From: DYTH01 sp964552725
GTDB taxonomy: Bacteria; Desulfobacterota; Syntrophia; Syntrophales; UBA5619
DNA: 64,000 bases
Assembly (NCBI GenBank): GCA_964552725.1
Contig: CAZKHU010000002.1
Coordinates: 1-64,000 of the forward strand
Direction of reading: 5' to 3'
Part shown: positions 36,995 through 44,146 of the stretch, piece after piece
Layout of the letters: every line of letters begins with the position of its first letter
Position numbering within the stretch: the first letter of the stretch is position 1
The notes under the pieces: model-generated
Told to the model about the DNA's origin: nothing
Database searches by the model: none
What the model saw: only the letters and a program-made list of their open reading frames with translations
Made by a program: the position numbers and the translations under genes

Positions 36995-38050
36995 CTATCT
37001 ATTCGAGTTTATTAAACTTGCCTCTTTTTTACGCCGAAGTTGCTGAACAAGAAAATGATTGACCGCATCCTGGGAAAGATCCCCTCCCAGGATGTTTTTC
37101 ATGGCATCCAGCGGAATCTCAACCCGTGCAGCGCTGCGATGCCCGCCAGCGGACCCGATGCCCCCGAATGACCGGATGGCGATGGCGCCGCAGTCATGGC
37201 GATAGCCATCACCACGGAAAATAATTATAAGACGATCCTTAACCATGCCGGCGATAATTACGTGGAATATATTGATTATTCTGATATAGAAATCAGCGAC
37301 CTGCACACAGACATCGGCGCTCTCCACAATCCCGAGAAAGCAGATCAATCGATCCCTGTATCGGCGTTTGTGCTTATGGGCATAATCGAAGTGCTTGAGA
37401 AACCGGTCCGGTATCTGGTTTAGCTCTATGCGGCGGATAAGCTGCCGATTGGCATGCATAAAATTGAAATAATAGGCGCTTACATCCTCCAGCCTTGCGT
37501 CGCGCTCGAAATTATTGGTATCGCTTCTGATTCCATAAAGCAGCGCCGTATAAAGACGCTTGGGGATCCGGGTACGCGCCACAAGGAGGTATTCAGTCAT
37601 GATAGTGGACAGAGCCCCGTAATCCGCACGGACATCGGCAAGCGAGGCATGCCAGACTGTCCGGCAGGGATGATGATCAAGAACAATCTGGGGCTTTATA
37701 TCGACAAGTGCATCCCCAAAGAAGGTTGGCTGGGCATCCACAACCGCGACAAGGCGGTATTCTTTTAAATCCACCTTGTCAAGCATCTGTATGTCAACCT
37801 TCATCTCCTTGACAAATTCGGCATTTTGCTGGCGTATGACCTGCTCGGTGGCGACAAAGATACATCTGGCAAGCGGCTTCGTCTGATTCAGCAGCTCCCG
37901 CAATGCCATAGCCGAGGCAACTGCATCAGGATCGGGGCTTCCGTATATCAGAATCGCCAGCGTATCGTTTTCCTGGAGCATTGTCTTCAGTTTGAATACG
38001 TTGAGAACCGTTTCCTCTTTTTTTTCTAAAAGCGATTCGATACGTTGCAT
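36995..38050 (-). CDS. DHH family phosphoesterase
   Basis: 351 residues. DHH domain with GSPDPDAVASAMAL (the first metal motif, usually DHDA-like, here DPDA), VVDAQ and VLDHHPC, followed by a DHHA1 domain with GIRSDTNNF and the substrate loop GGIGSAGGHRSAARVEI. The family includes NrnA-type oligoribonucleases, pAp phosphatases and cyclic-dinucleotide phosphodiesterases; the exact substrate cannot be told. Divergent from the lipoprotein gene at 38202. Confidence 0.82.
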   Translation of the reverse strand: MQRIESLLEKKEETVLNVFKLKTMLQENDTLAILIYGSPDPDAVASAMALRELLNQTKPLARCIFVATEQVIRQQNAEFVKEMKVDIQMLDKVDLKEYRLVAVVDAQPTFFGDALVDIKPQIVLDHHPCRTVWHASLADVRADYGALSTIMTEYLLVARTRIPKRLYTALLYGIRSDTNNFERDARLEDVSAYYFNFMHANRQLIRRIELNQIPDRFLKHFDYAHKHKRRYRDRLICFLGIVESADVCVQVADFYIRIINIFHVIIAGMVKDRLIIIFRGDGYRHDCGAIAIRSFGGIGSAGGHRSAARVEIPLDAMKNILGGDLSQDAVNHFLVQQLRRKKEASLINSNR

Positions 38051-38201
38051 TGGTTCGTCCCGATATACTTTCTTTTCTGACGAAATAATTGTAGCCTGGG
38101 GTTGTGTCTACTACCTTAAAGCCTTTTTTTGCAAGTATAAAAACTTTTGCCGCCACCTGTAAAAGATTAAGCACAAACTTGATAACAACGAGGAGAAAAT
38201 A

Positions 38202-38783
38202 ATGACTGTTGCAGACTTTAGAAAGAAAAACGATAAAAACAAATTGTTTTTTGCGCTCATTGGGGCTATCCTCGTGCTGTCCGGATGTTATATTAATCCG
38301 TATCGCGGAGGAATGCAGCCCCTCCCCGCATCCGGCCCCAAAAGACAGGCCGGTGTTGCCGCCCAAATCTATTTTTATCCGAAAGCCGGGCAAACTAAAG
38401 AGCAACAGGGGCAGGATCACTATGAATGCTACAACTGGGCGGTCAAGGAAACGGGGTTCGACCCTGCAACCTCCCAGATTCCTCCGGATGATCGCGTCAG
38501 GCTGGTGCCGATGCCCCCGCCGGGCTACGATACTGCAACTTTGGCAATCGCCGGCGCCGTTTTGGGGGCAATTGTGGGGGGCAGAAGAAATGCGCCCGGC
38601 GGCGCCATCATCGGCGCAACAGGAGGTGCAATAGTGGGCTCCGCCTCTGATTCGGCAAGGCAGCAACAGGCCGCCCGCACCGCTGAAAACCAAACCCTCA
38701 ACGCCCAGTTTGCCGAGAAGGAAATGAACTTCCGGAGGGCAATGTCCGCCTGTCTCGAAGGCCGGGGATACACTGTAAAATGA
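38202..38783 (+). CDS. Glycine-zipper lipoprotein with WAV/GRGYTVK C-terminal motif
   Basis: 193 residues. The lipobox LSGC near residue 29 marks an outer-membrane lipoprotein. A hydrophobic glycine-rich stretch (ATLAIAGAVLGAIVGG, GGAIIGATGGAIVGSASD) is a glycine zipper. Before and after it are conserved pieces: YPKAGQTKEQQGQDHYECYNWAVKETGFDP and AMSACLEGRGYTVK. Both pieces recur in the next protein. GAGGAG precedes the ATG. Function unknown; probably envelope stability. Confidence 0.75.
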   Translation: MTVADFRKKNDKNKLFFALIGAILVLSGCYINPYRGGMQPLPASGPKRQAGVAAQIYFYPKAGQTKEQQGQDHYECYNWAVKETGFDPATSQIPPDDRVRLVPMPPPGYDTATLAIAGAVLGAIVGGRRNAPGGAIIGATGGAIVGSASDSARQQQAARTAENQTLNAQFAEKEMNFRRAMSACLEGRGYTVK

Positions 38784-38868
38784 ACGCTAATAGCTGTTCC
38801 CGGAGCGGATTGATGAAAAAATCCTTTACAATCGACTCTTGCGAGGCCATTTTATGGAGAAAAAGCTT

Positions 38869-39540
38869 ATGAATCACAAAAACAGAATGTTTTCAATTTG
38901 TCTGATAACAGCTATTTTTCCGGCATTGACACTCTTTATCCTGACAACCGCCAATGCGGCTGATCACCGCAATCGTGATCCGCGTCGTCAATTTCTCGAT
39001 TCGCGGTACCATCTCGAGCGCCATTATCCGCTACGCGGCCAGACAGTGCGGGAAATCCCCCGCAGCCGCCATACGGTCGTTCACAGGGGCGCCCGCTATT
39101 ACTTTCACGATGGCGTGTGGTACCGCCCCAATGGGGGACTCTTTACCGTAATAGCGCCTCCTCTGGGACTTTTCGTCAGTTTCCTGCCCCCCTATTACGC
39201 AACGGTCTGGGTGAGCGGCGTGCCTTACTACTATGCAAACGAGGTCTACTACACTCACTATGCCAATGGCTACAAAGTCGTGGCGCCGCCGACGGAAAAT
39301 ACGGTGAGTCAGACCCCTCCACCAGCGGAACAACTTTTTATCTATCCCCGCAACGGCCAGGATGAAAAGCAGCAGGCGGATGATCGTTACCAATGCCACA
39401 GCTGGGCAGTAAGTCAGACCGGCTATGACCCCACACAACCAAAAGGTGGAGATGAAAATTTGCAAAGGAACGACAAACGCGCGGATTATTCAAGGGCACT
39501 GTCTGCCTGTCTCGATGGCCGCGGCTACACAGTGAAATGA
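38869..39540 (+). CDS. DUF6515-type envelope protein
   Basis: About 223 residues from ATG 38869, with GGAG 10 nt upstream (ATG at 38854 is an alternative). A signal peptide ends near ANA-ADHRNRD. The middle (HTVVHRGARYYFHDGVWYRP, APPLGLFVSFLPPYYATVWVSGVPYYYANEVYYT) is the tyrosine-rich DUF6515 pattern. The C-terminus repeats the motif of the preceding lipoprotein: YPRNGQDEKQQADDRYQCHSWAV and ALSACLDGRGYTVK. The two genes are therefore likely functional partners, although the gap of 85 nt leaves cotranscription open. Confidence 0.7.
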   Translation: MNHKNRMFSICLITAIFPALTLFILTTANAADHRNRDPRRQFLDSRYHLERHYPLRGQTVREIPRSRHTVVHRGARYYFHDGVWYRPNGGLFTVIAPPLGLFVSFLPPYYATVWVSGVPYYYANEVYYTHYANGYKVVAPPTENTVSQTPPPAEQLFIYPRNGQDEKQQADDRYQCHSWAVSQTGYDPTQPKGGDENLQRNDKRADYSRALSACLDGRGYTVK

Positions 39541-39547
39541 ACCAATG

Positions 39548-40351
39548 TTATTTACGGAGAGGATCTAATTCTATCTCGAATATTTTCGGCCATAATTTCC
39601 CGGTAACAAACAGACGGTCTCCCTTTGCATCGTAGGCAATGCCGTTTAAGACATCCACTCCCTGCGCCTCCGTCGCAGACAATAAGCGGCCCATATCCAG
39701 CCAGCCCTTCACGCTTCCCGTTGCAGGGTTAATAACCGCGATGTAATTCGTCGGCCAAACATTGGCGTAAATATCTCCCCGCATATATTCCAGTTCATTA
39801 AGCCCATTCACCGGATAACGGCCGTCATGAACGCGGATGGTTCTCGTTTCACGGAAATCGTCCGTATTCCAGAAACGCAGCAGTGACGTTCCATCGCTAA
39901 CAATAAGTTCCCTCCCGTTGCTGGTCGCCCCCCATCCCTCATGTTCGTAAGAAAATTTGCCGATCAGCTCAAATGTATCCTTCTCATAGACAAAACCTCT
40001 TCGGGAAAGCCAGGTAAGCTGGATAATACGATTCCCGCAAACGGCAATCCCCTCCCCAAAAAATGAAGGGGAAAGGGATACATTCTTGATGACTTTTCCG
40101 GAATTCGGTTCCACTTTACGCAACGTGGAGCGACCATTAAGTCCAGTTCCTTCATAAAAAAAACCGCCGTCATAAACCAGCCCCTGGGTAAAGGCCCCGC
40201 GGTCATGGGGATAGGAACGGACCACCCGATAAGAATAAAAACCGGCCCCGCCCGGATTTATCCCCCCCGCCCCGCTTTGCCCCTGCGCCCATCCTGACAA
40301 AAAGAACAAAAGCGGCAACGCTGCCCGTCGCCATGCTATCCGCCTTGACAT
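39548..40351 (-). CDS. Glutaminyl-peptide cyclotransferase (bacterial beta-propeller type)
   Basis: 267 residues with a signal peptide (LPLLFFLSGWAQGQ). Matches the plant-type glutamine cyclotransferase family: YPHDRGAFTQGLVYDGGFFYEGTGL, YEHEGWGATSNGRELIVSDG, VNGLNELEYMRGDIYANVWPT and NGIAYDAKGDRLFVTGKLWPK. It converts N-terminal Gln to pyroglutamate in exported proteins. Monocistronic; convergent with the DUF6515 gene, divergent from the LexA-like gene. Confidence 0.9.
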   Translation of the reverse strand: MSRRIAWRRAALPLLFFLSGWAQGQSGAGGINPGGAGFYSYRVVRSYPHDRGAFTQGLVYDGGFFYEGTGLNGRSTLRKVEPNSGKVIKNVSLSPSFFGEGIAVCGNRIIQLTWLSRRGFVYEKDTFELIGKFSYEHEGWGATSNGRELIVSDGTSLLRFWNTDDFRETRTIRVHDGRYPVNGLNELEYMRGDIYANVWPTNYIAVINPATGSVKGWLDMGRLLSATEAQGVDVLNGIAYDAKGDRLFVTGKLWPKIFEIELDPLRK

Positions 40352-40445
40352 GCGGCCTCCTCTGTTGATGCAACCTTGTTTATGCCGGTAAAAGATATGC
40401 CGATAAAAGAATCGACTATCGGGATAATATGGTAAAAAGAACTTC

Positions 40446-40472
40446 TTGACAATAGAACGAAAGTTCTATAAG
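40446..40472 (+). promoter_or_regulatory. Promoter of the LexA-like gene
   Basis: TTGACA (40446-40451) and TATAAG (40467-40472) with a short 15-nt spacer that is fully occupied by the SOS-like palindrome at 40454-40467. The ATG follows only 8 nt after the -10 box. Confidence 0.6.
40454..40467. promoter_or_regulatory. SOS-box-like LexA operator
   Basis: AGAAC-GAAA-GTTCT, a perfect palindrome with the GAAC-N4-GTTC core of the Bacillus-type LexA box, placed between -35 and -10 of the lexA-like gene itself. This fits autorepression. Confidence 0.7.
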
Positions 40473-40480
40473 GTCAAATC

Positions 40481-41068
40481 ATGAACGAAAAACGAACAAT
40501 AGAATCGGTTCGGAAAATCATCTCCGCATTCTTCCGGGAAAATAGAAGAATGCCCTCCTACAAAGAGATGATCACGTTGCTTGACGTCAGATCGAAGAGC
40601 GTCGTTCACTTCTGGGTTGAGAAACTGATTGCCGCCGGTCTGCTTGCAAGAGACGGGGAAAGTCATCTCAGACTGACTTCCTCTCCTTTCGCCATCCCGG
40701 TTCTGGGTTCGATCAAGGCAGGGTTCCCCTCCCCGGAGGAAGAGGCGCTTTGCGATATAATGTCCATAGAAGAATACCTCGTCGCACGGCCGGAGACCTC
40801 GTTCCTGCTTCATGTAAGCGGCGATTCGATGAATGGGGCAGGAATCATCGAGGGGGATCTCGTAATTGTCGAAAAAGGACGGGAACCGAAAAACGGAGAC
40901 ATCGTAATAGCCGAGGTTGACGGAGCGTGGACTATGAAATACTTTCGGAAGCAGGGTCGGGAGATTGTACTGGAACCAGCCAACTCCATATACCCCACGA
41001 TCAGACCGCGACAGGAGCTGAAGATAGGCGGCATCGTGACCGCTGCGATACGCAAATATCGAGCATAG
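40481..41068 (+). CDS. lexA: LexA-like repressor (S24 peptidase)
   Basis: 195 residues. An N-terminal winged-helix (RRMPSYKEMITLLDVRSKSVVHFWVEKLIAAGLL) resembles LexA but diverges in the recognition helix. The C-terminal S24 domain has the Ala-Gly cleavage site in GSIKAGFPSPEEE, the catalytic Ser in VSGDSMNGAGI and the Lys in TMKYFRK, so RecA-stimulated self-cleavage is expected. The operator at 40454 indicates autoregulation. A second LexA elsewhere in the genome is possible, as in Geobacter. Confidence 0.85.
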   Translation: MNEKRTIESVRKIISAFFRENRRMPSYKEMITLLDVRSKSVVHFWVEKLIAAGLLARDGESHLRLTSSPFAIPVLGSIKAGFPSPEEEALCDIMSIEEYLVARPETSFLLHVSGDSMNGAGIIEGDLVIVEKGREPKNGDIVIAEVDGAWTMKYFRKQGREIVLEPANSIYPTIRPRQELKIGGIVTAAIRKYRA

Positions 41069-41123
41069 TTAATGCATTAATAGGAATTTTATCGTTTACA
41101 GGCGCTTAATAAGGGATAAAAAC

Positions 41124-41354
41124 ATGCAAAATGTAGCGACTATTTCTAAAATGACCATCGGAAAGCGGGCTGAGTCCGCCTGCGAGGATTTTTGCCTGCG
41201 GGAGCCTTTTGCCCGGTTCCATCGTTTCATACAAACGGCAGACTGGGACAAGGGGTATCTCCTTAATGAAGGTATCGACAATATCTGCCGTTACCTGCTC
41301 GCTGCCGTTTTCATCTGCTTCCTTGCCCCTATCGCTTTAACTCTCATCAAATAA
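41124..41354 (+). CDS. Possible small membrane protein
   Basis: 76 codons from ATG 41124 with AAGGGAT 9 nt upstream. The C-terminus contains one hydrophobic segment (CRYLLAAVFICFLAPIALTLI); the N-terminus is polar with three cysteines in all. No homology recognised. It follows the LexA-like gene by 55 nt, so it may be SOS-controlled, but it may also be spurious. Confidence 0.35.
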   Translation: MQNVATISKMTIGKRAESACEDFCLREPFARFHRFIQTADWDKGYLLNEGIDNICRYLLAAVFICFLAPIALTLIK

Positions 41355-41503
41355 ACCCCCAATGGATATCGTCTTGAAAATTCGGTCAATATTGGGATAA
41401 TGAGGTATGGGAAAAACAGCGGCCTCGATATCATTTTCACGATTCGACAGGCCGGCGAATTGCGCAGACACAACCCCCCATATTGACTGACTGGAAACAA
41501 AGG

Positions 41504-42703
41504 TTAATATTTCGATGACTTAAGCCAGTCAACAGGATAAACCAGTTTTTTTGTCGCAATACTGGCAGGCCAGACAAGCTCAAGCTTGCCATTAATCCAC
41601 TGCACAACGTAGGTCGGCACCCTGTTCTGATTTTTAATTTTGTCATACGATACGAACTTTACCGGGCCAAATGCGGTCATCATGTCCGTTGCAGACAGGG
41701 CATTTTTGATGTCTTCATTGTTGTAGGATTTGGCGCGCTTCAGCACATCGGCAATGACATATGCCGCAGCATAGGCTTCAGCCCCATGGTATTCCGTATC
41801 GGTTTTGTACCTTTCATGGTACTTGTTAAAATATTCCATGGCGCCGGGATACTTGAGAGACTGGTGCCAAAGGGCGGCGGAGATGACCATACAGGCAGCA
41901 GCGCCTGAGTTTTTTTGAAATTCCGGCATCGTAAAGCCGGCCGCACCGCCTATGAAAACCTTCGGGGTGATCTTCAATTCCCTGGACTGGGTCATAAGCA
42001 GGGAGGCATCCATAATGTAGGAAATCATATAAACAACATCAGGATTGAGCTGCTTCACCTTTGACAATAGCGGCTTAAAATCAATTTCCCCGGATTCATA
42101 TCCCTCTTTGAGAACAACATTCCATCCCATTCTCTTACAGACCGCTTCAAAAGAATTAGCGCCGGCATTTCCGAAGAGGTTGTTCTCGTGAAGAATGGCA
42201 ACCGTCCTGGGTTTTATCACCTCCGTCAGAAGCGATTCAAGCGCCGCCGTATATTCACTTACCGGGGGATTGAGGCGGAAAACATAGTCCCAGTTGGAGG
42301 CAGTAATGTTATCATCAGCGCCCGTGTTGACCAGAAACGGCGTCTTGCTTTGCTGGCATAACTTGGCAATCGCATAAGCGACCGGACTGCTGTGGCCGCC
42401 GCCAATCATGACCACCTTCCCCCTGGCGATCATTTTTTCGACCACGGAGCGGCCTACCTCCGGTTTTCCGTTGTCATCTTCAATAACGAGCTCCAGCCTT
42501 TCCCCCTTGACGCCACCGGCCTTGTTTATCTCCTCGACCGCCATTTCAAAAGACCGTCTCTCTATCTCTCCCAATTTGGCCCCTGCCCCGGTAAGTGGCA
42601 GCACTATCCCGACCTTGACGGCAAAAACCGGGGCAGCGCCTGCCAATAGAAACAAGAGGATCAAGAACAATGAAGTAAACAAATGGGAACAGCGATTACC
42701 CAT
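41504..42703 (-). CDS. ABC transporter substrate-binding protein, LivK/HAAT family
   Basis: 399 residues from ATG 42703 (TGGAGGTG upstream). A signal peptide (LFLILLFLLAGAAPVFA) precedes a type I periplasmic binding fold: VKVGIVLPLTGAGAKLGE, LELVIEDDNGKPEVGRSVVEKMI, VVMIGGGHSSPVAYAIA and FGNAGANSFEAVCKRMGW. Such proteins bind branched-chain amino acids, amides or aromatic acids. No permease or ATPase gene is adjacent, so it is an orphan; ligand unknown. Confidence 0.88.
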   Translation of the reverse strand: MGNRCSHLFTSLFLILLFLLAGAAPVFAVKVGIVLPLTGAGAKLGEIERRSFEMAVEEINKAGGVKGERLELVIEDDNGKPEVGRSVVEKMIARGKVVMIGGGHSSPVAYAIAKLCQQSKTPFLVNTGADDNITASNWDYVFRLNPPVSEYTAALESLLTEVIKPRTVAILHENNLFGNAGANSFEAVCKRMGWNVVLKEGYESGEIDFKPLLSKVKQLNPDVVYMISYIMDASLLMTQSRELKITPKVFIGGAAGFTMPEFQKNSGAAACMVISAALWHQSLKYPGAMEYFNKYHERYKTDTEYHGAEAYAAAYVIADVLKRAKSYNNEDIKNALSATDMMTAFGPVKFVSYDKIKNQNRVPTYVVQWINGKLELVWPASIATKKLVYPVDWLKSSKY

Positions 42704-43037
42704 GATAACACCTCCAAGGCCAAATGCCGCCATGATGCTTTTTACGCCATGACTTTATTTAGGAAAGCAAGGTTTGCACCATCGCTCGAAATTCTGAAAT
42801 TATTGTATTTTGGGGAATTTACCAAAGCAGTCAATGGGTGTCAAGTTAAAAAATCCCCCAATTACTCATATTGGAGACGGCTCACGGGATAAGCGTGATT
42901 TTTTCTTTACTGACAAAGTGAATCGTGTTAGCTGTCAGGAAGTTTTTGTGAAGTTTTACCTTAAAGTCGGTAACGGAAGGGGAATTTTCGTCCCCAGGCA
43001 AGCTTCCAGATAGCATTATCGGAGAGAAACACCGGAG
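42704..43037. other. Divergent intergenic region between the ABC binding protein and the B-box gene
   Basis: 334 nt without a gene. On the minus strand it holds the ABC-binding-protein promoter (42816-42844). Toward the plus strand there are two small hairpins in the leader of the B-box gene, TTACC-N8-GGTAA near 42957-42974 and GGGGA-N7-TCCCC near 42980-42996. No riboswitch recognised. Confidence 0.5.
42816..42844 (-). promoter_or_regulatory. Promoter of the LivK-like gene
   Basis: On the minus strand TTGACA (42839-42844), 17-nt spacer, TAAATT (42816-42821), about 110 nt before the ATG. Confidence 0.5.
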
Positions 43038-43256
43038 ATGAAGTGCAAAAAACATCCAGATCGGGAAGCAATCGCGATCTGCCAGAAGCACCAGGCGGGA
43101 TTCTGCCAGGAATGTTGCGAATGCAACAATTCGCTTTACTGTTGCAGTTGTATCGACCCGAAACTTTACTGCCAATTCAGAACACAGTGCTTAGTCTGGG
43201 AACTTTCCCGAGAACGGCGGAAGTTGGCCGTAAAAAACAGCATGGAAAAAGGATAA
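43038..43256 (+). CDS. Small B-box-like zinc protein
   Basis: 72 residues with nine cysteines and three histidines, seven of the Cys and two of the His falling in the first 40 residues: CKKHPDREAIAICQKH, then GFCQECCECNNSLYCCSC. The C-x2-H...C-x2-H/C spacing matches bacterial B-box-type zinc fingers. It lies 9 nt before the CooC-like gene, in one operon. A metal-handling or adaptor role beside CooC is a guess. Confidence 0.6.
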   Translation: MKCKKHPDREAIAICQKHQAGFCQECCECNNSLYCCSCIDPKLYCQFRTQCLVWELSRERRKLAVKNSMEKG

Positions 43257-43265
43257 GGGACTGAC

Positions 43266-44006
43266 ATGAAACTTGCAATCGCGGGAAAAGGCGGGGTGGG
43301 AAAAACGTCTTTAACAGTCTGGCTGGGAGATTATCTGGCCCGCCAGGGGGAAGAGGTTATACTCCTCGATGCCGACACGGCCCTGTCTCTGGGACAGGCG
43401 CTGGGGCTTAGGGAGGATGAAATACCAATACCGCTTATTCAAAACAAGGAGCTTATAAGAGAACGCGTCGGAGAGGGCTTCTTTCAGATAAATCCAAAAG
43501 TTGACGATCTAACGGACAGAATTTCCAAACAGGTGGGAAACTTGAAATTTATGGTAATGGGAACCATTGCCGACGCGGGAAGCGGCTGCGCCTGCTCTCC
43601 TAATGCCCTGGTAAAGGCGCTCCTTGCCCATCTGATCGTTGAAACCAGGCAGTGGATTATCGTGGATCTGGAGGCGGGGGTGGAACATTTGGGACGCGGA
43701 ACCATAGAATACGTCGATGGCCTGATCGTGGTAAGCGAACCGAGTATGAGAGGGTTGCAAACGGCAGCCAGAATAAGCATTCTGGCAAGGCAGATGGGGT
43801 TGAAACGTCAGGTTCTTGTAATAAATCGGGCGCCTTCAGCGTTCAAGCTTCCTGATCTACCGGGTCTCCCTCCCCTTACAGCAACAATCCCCGTTCTCTC
43901 TTCCCTCACCTCAAGGCAACTGGAGTCATCCTCTGTGCTCGGTCTCGCGGAAAGGGAAAATCTGGATAAGGTTGCCGCCGAGATTATTTCCGCACTGCGG
44001 GGCTGA
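43266..44006 (+). CDS. CooC-like MinD/ParA-family P-loop ATPase
   Basis: 246 residues. Deviant Walker A GKGGVGKTS at residues 7-15, LLDADTALSLGQALG as switch/Walker A' region, a CxC motif in GSGCACSPNALVKALL at about residues 108-123, IIVDLEAGVEHLGRG as Walker B, and VVSEPS. The CxC is the Ni-binding dimer motif of CooC, which inserts nickel into carbon monoxide dehydrogenase. No cooS/acs gene is in the window, so the client is elsewhere or different. Next to it starts the 13-heme cytochrome gene, with its own promoter. Confidence 0.82.
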   Translation: MKLAIAGKGGVGKTSLTVWLGDYLARQGEEVILLDADTALSLGQALGLREDEIPIPLIQNKELIRERVGEGFFQINPKVDDLTDRISKQVGNLKFMVMGTIADAGSGCACSPNALVKALLAHLIVETRQWIIVDLEAGVEHLGRGTIEYVDGLIVVSEPSMRGLQTAARISILARQMGLKRQVLVINRAPSAFKLPDLPGLPPLTATIPVLSSLTSRQLESSSVLGLAERENLDKVAAEIISALRG

Positions 44007-44053
44007 TAAAAAGGAACGTAACTATTGATTTTTTAAATTTTAGTTTTTTATAA

Positions 44054-44079
44054 TCAAATTATCCTGTCAAATTATCCTT
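44054..44079 (+). repeat. Tandem 13-nt repeat before the cytochrome promoter
   Basis: TCAAATTATCCTG (44054-44066) and TCAAATTATCCTT (44067-44079) are adjacent direct repeats that run into the -35 box of the 13-heme cytochrome promoter. Position and spacing suit binding of an activator or repressor. Confidence 0.6.
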
Positions 44080-44105
44080 GACAAAAAACAAGATACCTCT
44101 ATTAT
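44078..44105 (+). promoter_or_regulatory. Promoter of the 13-heme cytochrome operon
   Basis: TTGACA (44078-44083), 16-nt spacer, TATTAT (44100-44105); 41 nt before the ATG, which has a GGAGG site. Confidence 0.65.
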
Positions 44106-44146
44106 ACGCGCAATAGCTGGCCTTTGGTGTATTTATCGGAGGGCAT

